Shown piece after piece: positions 1-6,688 of a stretch of DNA of 10,187 bases (positions are counted from its first letter, which is position 1; every line of letters starts with the position of its first letter). The position numbers and the translations under genes are program-made. The notes below the pieces were generated by a model. That model saw only the letters and a program-made list of their open reading frames with translations, did not search any database and had not been told where the DNA came from. The stretch comes from Treponema sp. (GTDB taxonomy: Bacteria; Spirochaetota; Spirochaetia; Treponematales; Breznakiellaceae): positions 1-10,187 of the forward strand of contig JAITQR010000185.1 in NCBI GenBank assembly GCA_031288815.1, read 5' to 3'.

Positions 1-1
1 C

Positions 2-298
2 GGGCATTACGCTTATCCCGGCGTACACCTCGCCGGCCAAGGGGCGCATAACCTGAAGCACAATTTTGGGCATGGGAAGAAACATGCGATCGAGATATTT
101 TACCTATTGAATGTCTTGAGTTGCCTGATACACGGGATACAGGACACGGCGGATGAGGAGTACCGGAAGGCACGGGGGAGCTTTGGGAGGCGGGATGCCT
201 TTTTCTGGGCGTTGCGGTATGAAATGAGCCGGTATCTGCGTACAGATTGGACTGACTTTTTACTCGCCATTGCGGGCGAGGCCCCCGATGATTCTTGA
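2..298 (+). CDS. Probable transposase, C-terminal fragment
   Basis: The frame is open from the left edge to a TGA at 296-298 and gives 98 residues, so the gene starts outside the window. Near residues 17-30 it reads HNLKHNFGHGKKHA. It is followed by a hydrophobic stretch (IFYLLNVLSCLIHGI), a basic segment (YRKARGSFGRRDAFF) and a final WALRYEMSRYLRTDW block. I associate the pattern HNFGHGKxH, then hydrophobic residues, then YxxARxxxGxRxxFF, then a closing YLxxDW with the C-terminal end of a family of bacterial DDE-type transposases. The family name cannot be fixed from this fragment and no terminal inverted repeat was seen downstream. An ATG or TTG inside the frame (for example 107) is unlikely to be the true start, because the recognisable motif lies before it. 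It could be a remnant or an intact element. Confidence 0.55.
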   Translation, partial: GHYAYPGVHLAGQGAHNLKHNFGHGKKHAIEIFYLLNVLSCLIHGIQDTADEEYRKARGSFGRRDAFFWALRYEMSRYLRTDWTDFLLAIAGEAPDDS

Positions 299-343
299 AT
301 TTGGAATTGCTGTCTTGCCCTGTTCCCCCTTCGGCCTTCCCGC

Positions 344-349
344 TATACT
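344..349 (+). promoter_or_regulatory. Candidate -10 box (TATACT) for the secreted-protein gene
   Basis: TATACT lies only six bases ahead of the ATG at 356, and no Shine-Dalgarno sequence is visible before that ATG. No convincing -35 box sits at 16-18 bases; TTCCCC at 323-328 is the nearest, with a 15-base spacer. If this is the real -10 element, transcription would begin at or next to the ATG, giving a leaderless mRNA. This is a weak call from sequence alone. Confidence 0.25.
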
Positions 350-355
350 TGGGTT

Positions 356-1498
356 ATGGAACCTCGGAGCATTCAAGGTTTGGCGTTTTTAGTTTTTTTG
401 CTTTTCCCCGTTTCCCTGGCTTTATCCGCCCAGGTTCCCTTTCCCCTGGCGCCGGCCCTTGAAACCGCCTGCTTCGGGGGAGTTTTTGCCCCAGCCGCGG
501 ATCTTGCCTCGGGTTTCGGATCCGCCTGGCAGCCCGATTGGCCGGCGGATATCCCGCCTGACGCCTTCAACGTGAAAGGGGACGCGGCGCTTATCCGAAT
601 TTCCGGAACCGTGACCCGGTATGGGGACTCTGCTGAAACGAAAATGGCGGCCCTCAGTCCTTTTGAATACCGGCTGAACCGGGACAGCGGGGACCGTTTA
701 GTGGATTTTCCCCTTGCCCTGGAGGGAGCTTTCTTTCAAGTCCATGCGGATTACTCCCCTTCCGGCGGCATTGCCACGCTGGTTTTTACCGGAACCGGGG
801 GAGGGGAGGGTGAAACCGGAACTGAAACGGCGGCCGAAACTGAAACCGCCGCCGGAGCTGAACAGGAATCCTGGATCGCCGAATTTCCCCTGCCTTATAT
901 TCCCTTTGAAAGCCCGGCGCCAAAATTTCCCGGGGAAGCGGTGCGGGTTAGCCGGGGGAACTCGGTCTACTTTGTCCTGTTTGAGGAGGGCGGCGGGCGT
1001 ATCGCCGAATCCTGGTACGATCCGGAAGGCAGTCTGGCCGGATATTTCATTTCCTTCTTTGAGGAAAGGGAAGGCCGGCGGCGGATACTCTCCATTCTGG
1101 GTTTTGATGGCGCCGAGAGGTATCACTTCGAAAGCGGGGCGCATGTTTCCGCGGTCCGGGGCGTCCGGGGGGGCTTTTCCGCGGTTTACGGGGCAAAGGG
1201 ACAGGTTTTGGAGCGGGAATTTACCCCGGCGGAACCTGACGCGGCGCTTAAGCGGCCGGAGCGTTTCGCTTTCCAATGGGATGAGCGCTTCCTTCTGGTA
1301 AGCATGCGGGATATCTCTCCTGCCCGATCCTCCGGGCCCGACGGATCTCCCATTGAGTTCCGGTATGAATATACCCTGGATCGCCGGAATAACTGGCTAA
1401 GCCGCCGGGAAACGGCCTATATCGCCCGGGGCGGGCTTTTAATTCCGGCTGGTACAAAACAGATCGATCGGTCCATCGTTTACCGGGAGGAGGAATAG
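356..1498 (+). CDS. Secreted or envelope protein of unknown function
   Basis: I do not recognise a family. The 380-residue product starts with a signal-peptide-like segment: a short basic stretch, a hydrophobic core at about residues 9-22 (LAFLVFLLFPVSLAL), then SAQ, suggesting cleavage around residues 24-25. No lipobox cysteine is seen there. Residues 145-170 are low-complexity, rich in Gly, Glu, Thr and Ala, and probably a flexible linker between two parts. The second half has YDPEG, GFDGAERYHFE and VYGAKGQVLER, and ends in RYEYTLDRRNNWLSRRETAY. These resemble the tyrosine/aspartate/glycine beta-strand repeats (Y-D-x-x-G-N-W type) of secreted bacterial proteins, but only loosely. The ATG at 356 is the only sensible start, since the next Met is at residue 97; it lacks a clear ribosome binding site. 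The gene runs straight into the next one, which starts two bases after its stop. Confidence 0.7.
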   Translation: MEPRSIQGLAFLVFLLFPVSLALSAQVPFPLAPALETACFGGVFAPAADLASGFGSAWQPDWPADIPPDAFNVKGDAALIRISGTVTRYGDSAETKMAALSPFEYRLNRDSGDRLVDFPLALEGAFFQVHADYSPSGGIATLVFTGTGGGEGETGTETAAETETAAGAEQESWIAEFPLPYIPFESPAPKFPGEAVRVSRGNSVYFVLFEEGGGRIAESWYDPEGSLAGYFISFFEEREGRRRILSILGFDGAERYHFESGAHVSAVRGVRGGFSAVYGAKGQVLEREFTPAEPDAALKRPERFAFQWDERFLLVSMRDISPARSSGPDGSPIEFRYEYTLDRRNNWLSRRETAYIARGGLLIPAGTKQIDRSIVYREEE

Positions 1499-1500
1499 CT

Positions 1501-1758
1501 TTGGGCGTGTCGGTTGAATGGAGGGATGTAAAGTACCAGGAAATCTTTGACCAGGAGATCCGAGGCCTCCAGCGCCGCAGGGAATCCGACCCGAACTGTA
1601 CCGTAACCGATCTTGAAGGGGTCTTGCAGCACCTCTACATTATGGATGGGGCGGACTGGTACGGCCGGGGGGATGTGCAGGATATCATCATGGCCGCCAC
1701 CATCGCCGCCTACGAGCATTTTATCGCCCAGTGGAAGAGGGATAAGATGGAAACATAG
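1501..1758 (+). CDS. Small conserved-looking hypothetical protein (85 aa)
   Basis: The start is taken as the TTG at 1501, because a strong GGGAGGAGG at 1485-1493 sits seven bases upstream, inside the end of the previous gene. A GTG at 1507 is in frame but too far for the best spacing. The product is acidic and soluble-looking, without signal peptide or membrane segment. It appears helical: an N-terminal half with REIRGLQRRRE-like charge, then TVTDLEGVLQHLYIMDGADWYGRGD, and a C-terminal helix IIMAATIAAYEHFIAQWKRD. I recognise no domain and assign no function. The two-base gap and embedded ribosome binding site indicate co-translation with the upstream secreted-protein gene, although this product should be cytoplasmic. 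Confidence 0.7.
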   Translation: MGVSVEWRDVKYQEIFDQEIRGLQRRRESDPNCTVTDLEGVLQHLYIMDGADWYGRGDVQDIIMAATIAAYEHFIAQWKRDKMET

Positions 1759-1839
1759 TTTCCGCCAGGCTCCCGGTCTGTCTTGTTTCGACCCTCCCCT
1801 TTTGTTAAAATGCGGGTGTTCGAGGATGTTTTAAAACTT

Positions 1840-1859
1840 GGCTGGTTTCTGAAACAGCC
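1840..1859. repeat. Imperfect inverted repeat upstream of the parvulin gene
   Basis: GGCTG and CAGCC pair across a short insert; with one bulged G, TTT and AAA extend the stem to eight pairs with a CTG loop. It lies 81 bases after the stop of the 85-residue gene and about 50 bases before the parvulin start. No T-run follows on the + strand, so it is not a standard terminator. It may be an operator or an mRNA hairpin: TTGGCT (1838-1843) overlaps its left arm and TATATA (1864-1869) follows, but the 20-base spacing between those boxes is poor for a promoter. Confidence 0.35.
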
Positions 1860-1907
1860 TCCGTATATAGAATCCGTGTTAGATTTTAAATTGTAGTGGA
1901 GCGGTTT

Positions 1908-2186
1908 ATGGAATGGCGGGCAAGTCATATTTTGGTTAAAGATCGGGGTCTCGCGGAGGATTTGCTCAGGCGGGTTAAGCAGGGCGCCCAGTTTGAGTCT
2001 CTGGCCAGGGAATTTTCCACCTGTCCGTCCAAATCTTCAGGCGGCGATCTGGGCTGGTTTGGGCCGGGAAAGATGGTTCCCGCCTTTGAGTCGGCGGTAA
2101 AACGTCTTTCCCCCGGTTCCGTGGGAGACGTGGTTCAGACTCAGTTTGGTTATCATATAATAAAATGCACAGGGCGCAAGGAATAA
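1908..2186 (+). CDS. ppiC: Parvulin-type peptidyl-prolyl cis-trans isomerase
   Basis: This is a stand-alone parvulin of 92 residues, close to the length of the single-domain cytoplasmic enzyme PpiC of E. coli. It catalyses cis-trans isomerisation of peptide bonds before proline. Family marks are visible in order: the opening ASHILV with His7; the loop STCPS with Cys39; GGDLGWFGPGKMVPAFE with Met57 and Phe60 lining the proline pocket; and the closing QFGYHIIK with His83. There is no signal peptide and no SurA/PrsA-type chaperone domain, so it should act in the cytoplasm. The ATG at 1908 is preferred because GGAG at 1898-1901 lies six bases before it; the in-frame GTG at 1896 would overlap that site. 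The stop is six bases before the HD-GYP gene, so the two are very likely co-transcribed. The symbol follows the family; the function is inferred from homology. Confidence 0.9.
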   Translation: MEWRASHILVKDRGLAEDLLRRVKQGAQFESLAREFSTCPSKSSGGDLGWFGPGKMVPAFESAVKRLSPGSVGDVVQTQFGYHIIKCTGRKE

Positions 2187-2192
2187 AAATTA

Positions 2193-3449
2193 ATGCCCGA
2201 GGCTTCTCCCGATTTTAGGTACATCCTCAGGCTTGATTCCGAATTAAATCAGATACAGGATGTGGATCATCTTCTGGAGCGTATTCTTCTGGAAAGCAGG
2301 AAGGTTGTCCGCGCCGATGCCGGCTCGATATACATCAAAGAGGCAGCCCGGAATAAAGAGGAGAACAGTGAAAAGCTCGTTATCCGTTATTCCCAGAACG
2401 ATACGACCCAAAAGGAACTGTCCCCGGGGCAAAAACTTATCTACTCGGTGTTTTCGGTACCTATTAGCGACAGCACTATTTCCGGTTACTGCGCCAAAAC
2501 TAAAACGCTGGTGAATATCCCTAACGCCTATAATATCCCCAAGGATGCGCCTTATTCCTTCAATGCCGCCTACGACAAAATTTCGGGGTATAAGACTGTT
2601 TCGGTACTGGCGATTCCCCTGGTGACTGTGGAAGGCAGGCTTCTGGGGGTTATACAGGTGATCAATTCCAAGGACAAAGAGGGGAAGATTGTCCCCTTTT
2701 CGGAGGAGGACGAATTCCTGGTTACCCATTTCGCCGCCAATGCCACCCAGGTACTCCAGCGGGCCTTCGTTACCCGCTCCATGATTCTGCGGATGATCCG
2801 TATGTCCGAGCTGCGGGATCCCAAGGAGACCGGAACCCATGTAAACCGGGTGGCGGGTTATGCGGTGGAGATATACGATCGCTGGGCTTACAATCACGCG
2901 GTGGAAAAAATAGAGCGGGAAAAATTCCGGGACATACTCAAAATCAGCGCCATGCTGCACGATGTGGGAAAGGTAGCGATATCCGATATCATCCTGAAAA
3001 AGCCGGCCCGCTTTACCCCGGAAGAATTCGCCGTTATGCAGCATCACACCCTGTACGGCGCCGGGCTTTTTGACGACTCCCAGTCGGAGCTGGAATGTAT
3101 TTCCCGGGATATTGCCTTAACCCATCATGAAAACTGGGACGGATCGGGTTATCCCGGCTGGGTTGATCCGGTAAGCAGGAAGCCTATCAAGGTGAATTCC
3201 GAGGGCAAGCCCCTGGGCCGCAGGGGCGAAGAGATACCTTTTCCCGGAAGGATCGTGGCGATTGCGGATGTGTTCGACGCCCTCTGTTCCAAACGGGTTT
3301 ACAAGGAACCCTGGAGAGAAGAACAGGTGTTGGAGGAGATTCGTAAGCTCGCGGGAATCAAATTCGATCCGGAACTGGTGGACGTGTTTTTTGAGATCCT
3401 GCCCAATATCAGACAGATACAGAGCCTTTACCCCGAGCCGTCTTCTTAG
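2193..3449 (+). CDS. GAF domain plus HD-GYP cyclic di-GMP phosphodiesterase
   Basis: The 418-residue protein has an N-terminal GAF sensor domain at about residues 10-190 (core IPLVTVEGRLLGVIQVINSK) and a C-terminal HD-GYP domain at about 205-405. HD-GYP proteins hydrolyse cyclic di-GMP, usually to pGpG or GMP. The metal-binding set looks complete: His216, the HD pair His256-Asp257 within HDVGK, His284-His285, the HHENWDGSGYPG motif at 311-322, and Asp359 in IAIADVFDAL-like context. It is therefore predicted to be active. There is no signal peptide or membrane segment, so the GAF domain probably senses a cytoplasmic ligand that I cannot name. About 17 extra residues lie between GYP and the GEEIPFPGRI block compared with the usual compact spacing. 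The start has AAGGA at 2178-2182 nine to ten bases upstream. Its stop overlaps the stop of the opposite-strand yaiI gene by four bases. Confidence 0.92.
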   Translation: MPEASPDFRYILRLDSELNQIQDVDHLLERILLESRKVVRADAGSIYIKEAARNKEENSEKLVIRYSQNDTTQKELSPGQKLIYSVFSVPISDSTISGYCAKTKTLVNIPNAYNIPKDAPYSFNAAYDKISGYKTVSVLAIPLVTVEGRLLGVIQVINSKDKEGKIVPFSEEDEFLVTHFAANATQVLQRAFVTRSMILRMIRMSELRDPKETGTHVNRVAGYAVEIYDRWAYNHAVEKIEREKFRDILKISAMLHDVGKVAISDIILKKPARFTPEEFAVMQHHTLYGAGLFDDSQSELECISRDIALTHHENWDGSGYPGWVDPVSRKPIKVNSEGKPLGRRGEEIPFPGRIVAIADVFDALCSKRVYKEPWREEQVLEEIRKLAGIKFDPELVDVFFEILPNIRQIQSLYPEPSS

Positions 3450-3922
3450 GAAACCGGTTTGGTTTGACGGGAGATCCGCTCCAGCCGGGTGAGAAGCCTG
3501 TCCAGACTGTCCGCCATGGCCTTTAGCTCCTTTTTCCCATAGTTTGCTCCCTGCTCCATTCCCAGACCGTTTTCCGCCAGGCCCACCATAAAATTCCGCA
3601 GGGAAAGCCGTTCCCGGATGTTCTCCCTGGTATATACCTGTCCGCGGTCGTCAACGACGCAGATCTCCGCTTCCACGAGCCGGTTTGCCAGGGGGATATC
3701 CCTGGTAAGCGCCAGATCTCCCGGCTCGGCAAGGGCGGCAATACGGTCATCCGCCGCGCCTTCCCCGGCCGGGCAGAGTTCCATGGCGGCGTAGTCCCCG
3801 GCAATGCCCGGTATGGGCCGGTTTGCCGCAAAAACAGCCCTGATTTTCCTGCGCTTCGCGGCACGAAGCACCAGTTCCCGGGCGAGCCGCGGGCAGGAAT
3901 CGGCGTCTACCAGGATCTTCAC
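3446..3922 (-). CDS. yaiI: YaiI/YqxD (DUF188) family protein, PIN-like fold
   Basis: The 158-residue product matches the YaiI/YqxD family in length and motifs: an opening KILVDADSCP with Asp6 and Asp8, then FAANRPIP, then DDRIAALAEPGDLALTRDIPLANRLVE (acidic residues 58, 59, 69 and 75), and RGQVYTRENIRERLSLRNFM near the end. The family is related to PIN-like nucleases and its clustered acidic residues suggest metal binding, but its cellular role is not established. The start is a GTG with GGAG at 3931-3934 eight bases upstream. The upstream zapA-manA stop is 15 bases away, so it is the last gene of the infC-led operon. Its stop codon overlaps that of the HD-GYP gene coming from the other side. 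Confidence 0.9.
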   Translation of the reverse strand: MKILVDADSCPRLARELVLRAAKRRKIRAVFAANRPIPGIAGDYAAMELCPAGEGAADDRIAALAEPGDLALTRDIPLANRLVEAEICVVDDRGQVYTRENIRERLSLRNFMVGLAENGLGMEQGANYGKKELKAMADSLDRLLTRLERISRQTKPVS

Positions 3923-3937
3923 CGCGGCGTCTCCGGT

Positions 3938-5611
3938 TTAGGAAAGGTTCGGGGAACTGCCTTCTTCCAAAGGAAGGGAGGCAATATAGATGGTATAGGC
4001 CCCGGAAAAGGCCAGGTTCCCGGGCAGACCGGGCCCGGTTTTGTCCGGCGCGTCTTTCCCCCGGGCCGGGATAAAGGCCGATTCCCCCCGGGCAAGGGTC
4101 CAGTTTTCGCCCTGAAGCTTTTTGTCATCCCCCGGGCTAACCCGGAGCTTCCCTTCGGTAACAACAACGATGGCAGGCCCCATTTCGGGAAAAAAAACCG
4201 TTCCTCCCCGGCTTTTCATAACCTGAAGGGAGAATTCCCGGCAGGGGGTGTCGTACCGGGAAAGGCCGTTACCCGCCGGCTGGGCTTTGAGGATCTTGGG
4301 CCGGTAAGGGTTGAAATCAAGGATCGACAGAAGTTCTTCCACATCCACATGCTTGGAACTAAGCCCGCCCCGCAGGACATTGTCCGAATTGGCCATCAGC
4401 TCCACGGCGAAACCGTGGACATAGGCGTGCAGAACCCCGGCGGGAAGGTATACCGCTTCTCCCGGCATAAGCTGCAAAAGGTTGAGGTAGAGGGGGGCGA
4501 TGATCCCGGGGTCTCCCGGGTAAAGTCCGGCAAAACGGCTGACCAGATCCCACTCTCCATCGGGCAGAGCTGTTTCCCGGGCATAAACGGTAAGCTCCCC
4601 CAGGGTTTCCGGCGAGAGGCGAAACAGCGCCTCAAGGAAGCCTTTCAGAGGATCCTTTCCGTTCAGGGCTGTTTGCAGAAGGCCGATACCCTCACGCAAA
4701 GAACGGGGGGCTCCATCGAAGTGCTTTGCCAGAAGGGAGTCTATTTCCTCGGGGGGCCGGAAACCGCACATAGCGGTAAAGGGATTTAAGGCGCAGAGTA
4801 TCTCCGGCTTGTGGCAATTGTCCTTGTAGTTCCGGTTGGGAGCCTCCAGGGGGATGCCCTTCTCGTTCTCCCGCCGCCAGCCTTCCCGGGCCTGCCCTAA
4901 ATTGGGGTGGGCCTGGATGGAGAGAGGTTTTGCCGCCGCCAGGAGTTTAAAGAGAAAGGGGAGGCCGCCGAAGCTTTTCGCGGCGGATCTCCCCACATAC
5001 CGTTCCGGATTGGCGGCGATAAGATCCCTAAGGCTAAGCTCCCCGGCCTGAGGCGCGTTGGCGGGATTATTCGTAACCGTTTTGTTTCCCGCGATCCGGG
5101 AAGGACCGCCGGGGTGAACCCCCATCCACAGTTCCGCCCAGGGCGCGGCCTGAGAGTTGTCCGCTCCCAGAAGGGCGGGGATGTGCACCGGGGAACCCCA
5201 TTCGTAGTGCTTTACCGTGTTTTGCAGTTTGTAAAGCAAGGGTAATGAGACAGGGACAGATCCGGACGGAGAGATCGGAATTTTCGCGTTTTCGCTCATA
5301 TCGGGCAGTTTCAGCTTCTCCATAGCCTCGTCAAGACGGCTGAAAAGGTTAAGGGTACGCTGGAGAGTTTTCTGTTCCTCCTCGCCGCCCTTTTCAATAA
5401 TTACTTTGAGTTTTTCCAGTTCATCGCAGAGGCTAAAACCTGTCAGGATGGCGATTTTAAGGGCATCCTTATCCTTGAGGCCGGTGGATTTACGGACATC
5501 ATCAACCGCGTTCCGGTAATTTACCAAAAGGCGATCCAGATAGGCCGGATCTTCATCCACCGTAATGAAAAAGGGGGCGCCAAGAATATCCAGGTAAAGA
5601 TCAACCGGCAT
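3938..5611 (-). CDS. manA: ZapA-like domain fused to type I mannose-6-phosphate isomerase
   Basis: One uninterrupted 557-residue frame joins two recognisable proteins. Residues 1 to about 100 look like ZapA, the small dimeric factor that bundles FtsZ: LDILGAPFFITVDEDPAYL, then LKIAILTGFSLCDELEKLK, followed by a helix to about residue 103. Residues 125-557 form a full type I phosphomannose isomerase, which interconverts mannose-6-phosphate and fructose-6-phosphate with zinc. Ligands and active-site residues are visible: Gln233 and His235 in SIQAHPN, Glu270 in NCHKPEI, His395 in LPAGVLHAY, and Arg414 in NSDNVLRGGLSSKHVDVEELL. The linker (residues 104-124) begins with an internal Met105 (MSENAKIP). 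No good ribosome binding site stands before Met105, so a separate internal start is not well supported. The ATG at 5611 follows the zapB-like stop by nine bases with only a weak AGG. The catalytic half is certain; the ZapA reading is good; whether the fusion is biological is the open point. Confidence 0.88.
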   Translation of the reverse strand: MPVDLYLDILGAPFFITVDEDPAYLDRLLVNYRNAVDDVRKSTGLKDKDALKIAILTGFSLCDELEKLKVIIEKGGEEEQKTLQRTLNLFSRLDEAMEKLKLPDMSENAKIPISPSGSVPVSLPLLYKLQNTVKHYEWGSPVHIPALLGADNSQAAPWAELWMGVHPGGPSRIAGNKTVTNNPANAPQAGELSLRDLIAANPERYVGRSAAKSFGGLPFLFKLLAAAKPLSIQAHPNLGQAREGWRRENEKGIPLEAPNRNYKDNCHKPEILCALNPFTAMCGFRPPEEIDSLLAKHFDGAPRSLREGIGLLQTALNGKDPLKGFLEALFRLSPETLGELTVYARETALPDGEWDLVSRFAGLYPGDPGIIAPLYLNLLQLMPGEAVYLPAGVLHAYVHGFAVELMANSDNVLRGGLSSKHVDVEELLSILDFNPYRPKILKAQPAGNGLSRYDTPCREFSLQVMKSRGGTVFFPEMGPAIVVVTEGKLRVSPGDDKKLQGENWTLARGESAFIPARGKDAPDKTGPGLPGNLAFSGAYTIYIASLPLEEGSSPNLS

Positions 5612-5620
5612 GGGGATTGC

Positions 5621-6076
5621 CTAAAAGATGTCCAATTCCCCGTTTTCAGGCTCTTCTTTATCCCCACCCTCTTCGGAAAGGGAAAAGGTTCCTTCGTCTA
5701 ATAATTCCAAATTTTCCGATTCATCTTCCTGTTCCATCTCCGGCTCGGCTTCCAGGGTGGGGCCAGAGGGCGGTTCAGGCGAAACAGGAGCCGGCGCCTG
5801 GACTGTTTCTTGAGGTTTTTCACTCTCCCGCGAAAGGCTCCGTTCTATAGCGTCTTCGAACTGATTGAGCCTGTCCAAAGCGGCAAGGACACCCTCCTCA
5901 ATACGGCTCTGATCCTCTTTGAACTGCCGGATCACAACCTCCAGCTCGTCAATCCGCTTCTGGTAGGAATCAAGTTTCCCCTGTAACTGGGCGTTTTCCC
6001 GGGAAACCCGTTCAACATACTCGATAGCCCGGACAGCCTTTGATTCCAGCAGTTTGACTTGCTCAAGGGTGATCAT
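5621..6076 (-). CDS. ZapB-like coiled-coil cell division protein (probable)
   Basis: The 151-residue product has a long heptad-patterned helix at residues 1-83 (for example LLESKAVRAIEYVERV and LDSYQKRIDELEVVIRQF), a Pro-rich linker at about 88-107, and a very acidic tail at 108-151 that ends in the hydrophobic LDIF. A short cytoplasmic coiled coil encoded directly upstream of a ZapA-like domain fits a ZapB-like role: in E. coli ZapB is a coiled-coil protein recruited to the Z ring by ZapA. The family match is by architecture and context, because coiled coils are poorly diagnostic, and this protein is longer than E. coli ZapB because of the tail. Its ATG lies one base after the rplT stop, with GGGGG at 6083-6087 as the ribosome binding site inside the end of rplT, so translation is probably coupled to L20. 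Confidence 0.65.
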   Translation of the reverse strand: MITLEQVKLLESKAVRAIEYVERVSRENAQLQGKLDSYQKRIDELEVVIRQFKEDQSRIEEGVLAALDRLNQFEDAIERSLSRESEKPQETVQAPAPVSPEPPSGPTLEAEPEMEQEDESENLELLDEGTFSLSEEGGDKEEPENGELDIF

Positions 6077-6077
6077 A

Positions 6078-6437
6078 TTAAGCCCCCAAAGCCGTCTTCG
6101 CCTGAGCCACTACCGCCTTAAAAGCGGCGGCGTCTTCCACCGCGAGGTAAGCCAAGACCTTCCGGTCTATCTTAACCCCCGCCTTGTTGAGGCCGTTTAC
6201 CAGCCGGGAGTAGGAAATGTCCTCCGCCCGGCAGGCGGCGTTGATCCGGATGATCCATATCCGCCGGAAATCCCCTTTCCGATCCCGCCGGTCCCGGTAC
6301 GCATAGAAAAGCGCTTTGGTAACCGCGTCTTTGGCGGTCTTGTAGTTTGAATGTCGGCGGCCCCAGTAACCCTTGGCCTGTTTCAGTATCTTTTTACGAT
6401 GATCTTTCCGTTTAGGCCCGTCTACAGCTCTTGGCAT
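6078..6437 (-). CDS. rplT: Large ribosomal subunit protein bL20
   Basis: This 119-residue basic protein has the standard bL20 length and sequence: an N-terminal tail rich in Arg and Lys ([28 protein letters not shown] is the family signature region, residues 12-39), then [24 protein letters not shown] and [25 protein letters not shown]. It binds 23S rRNA early in 50S assembly. The start ATG has an excellent AGGAGGGGG overlapping the rpmI stop codon, so the two are translationally linked. In E. coli L20 represses its own operon by binding the mRNA; I saw no obvious L20-binding mimic here. Confidence 0.98.
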   Translation of the reverse strand: MPRAVDGPKRKDHRKKILKQAKGYWGRRHSNYKTAKDAVTKALFYAYRDRRDRKGDFRRIWIIRINAACRAEDISYSRLVNGLNKAGVKIDRKVLAYLAVEDAAAFKAVVAQAKTALGA

Positions 6438-6449
6438 TTTATCCCCCTC

Positions 6450-6650
6450 CTATCCGTAAGGTAGCAATTGCTTTTTAATAACCGGCACGTTGTCACCGGA
6501 CAGAATACCCCCCTGACGAAGATTCCGCTTCCGTTTTGCGGACTTCTTGGTAAGAATATGGCGGAGGTTCTGTTTCTTGTACTTAACTTTACCCGTTCCG
6601 GTAAAGGAATAACGCTTCGCGGCGCTTTTCTTGGTTTTCATCTTAGGCAT
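6450..6650 (-). CDS. rpmI: Large ribosomal subunit protein bL35
   Basis: This 66-residue, highly basic protein has the bL35 hallmarks: [21 protein letters not shown] at the start, then [16 protein letters not shown] in the middle, and a [12 protein letters not shown] tail. It sits in the 50S subunit. The ATG has GGAG at 6658-6661 seven bases upstream. It lies 38 bases after the infC stop and 12 bases before rplT, the classical infC-rpmI-rplT order. Confidence 0.98.
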   Translation of the reverse strand: MPKMKTKKSAAKRYSFTGTGKVKYKKQNLRHILTKKSAKRKRNLRQGGILSGDNVPVIKKQLLPYG

Positions 6651-6688
6651 TTTGCCACTCCATGTTCCGTCCCTTAACTGGGGACCGT

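Noticed and set aside
698..1301. Open frames of 192 and 195 codons, one on each strand, inside the secreted-protein gene
   Set aside because: Both are Arg/Pro/Gly-rich and lack motifs or ribosome binding sites. The 380-codon frame has a signal peptide and a coupled downstream gene, so it is the real one.
1836..1873. Promoter TTGGCT/TATATA ahead of the parvulin gene
   Set aside because: The spacing is 20 bases, longer than sigma-70 promoters normally allow, and no better pair was found. It is noted only under the inverted repeat.
2244..3047. A 267-codon open frame on the minus strand
   Set aside because: It lies opposite the GAF/HD-GYP gene and has no domain features of its own.
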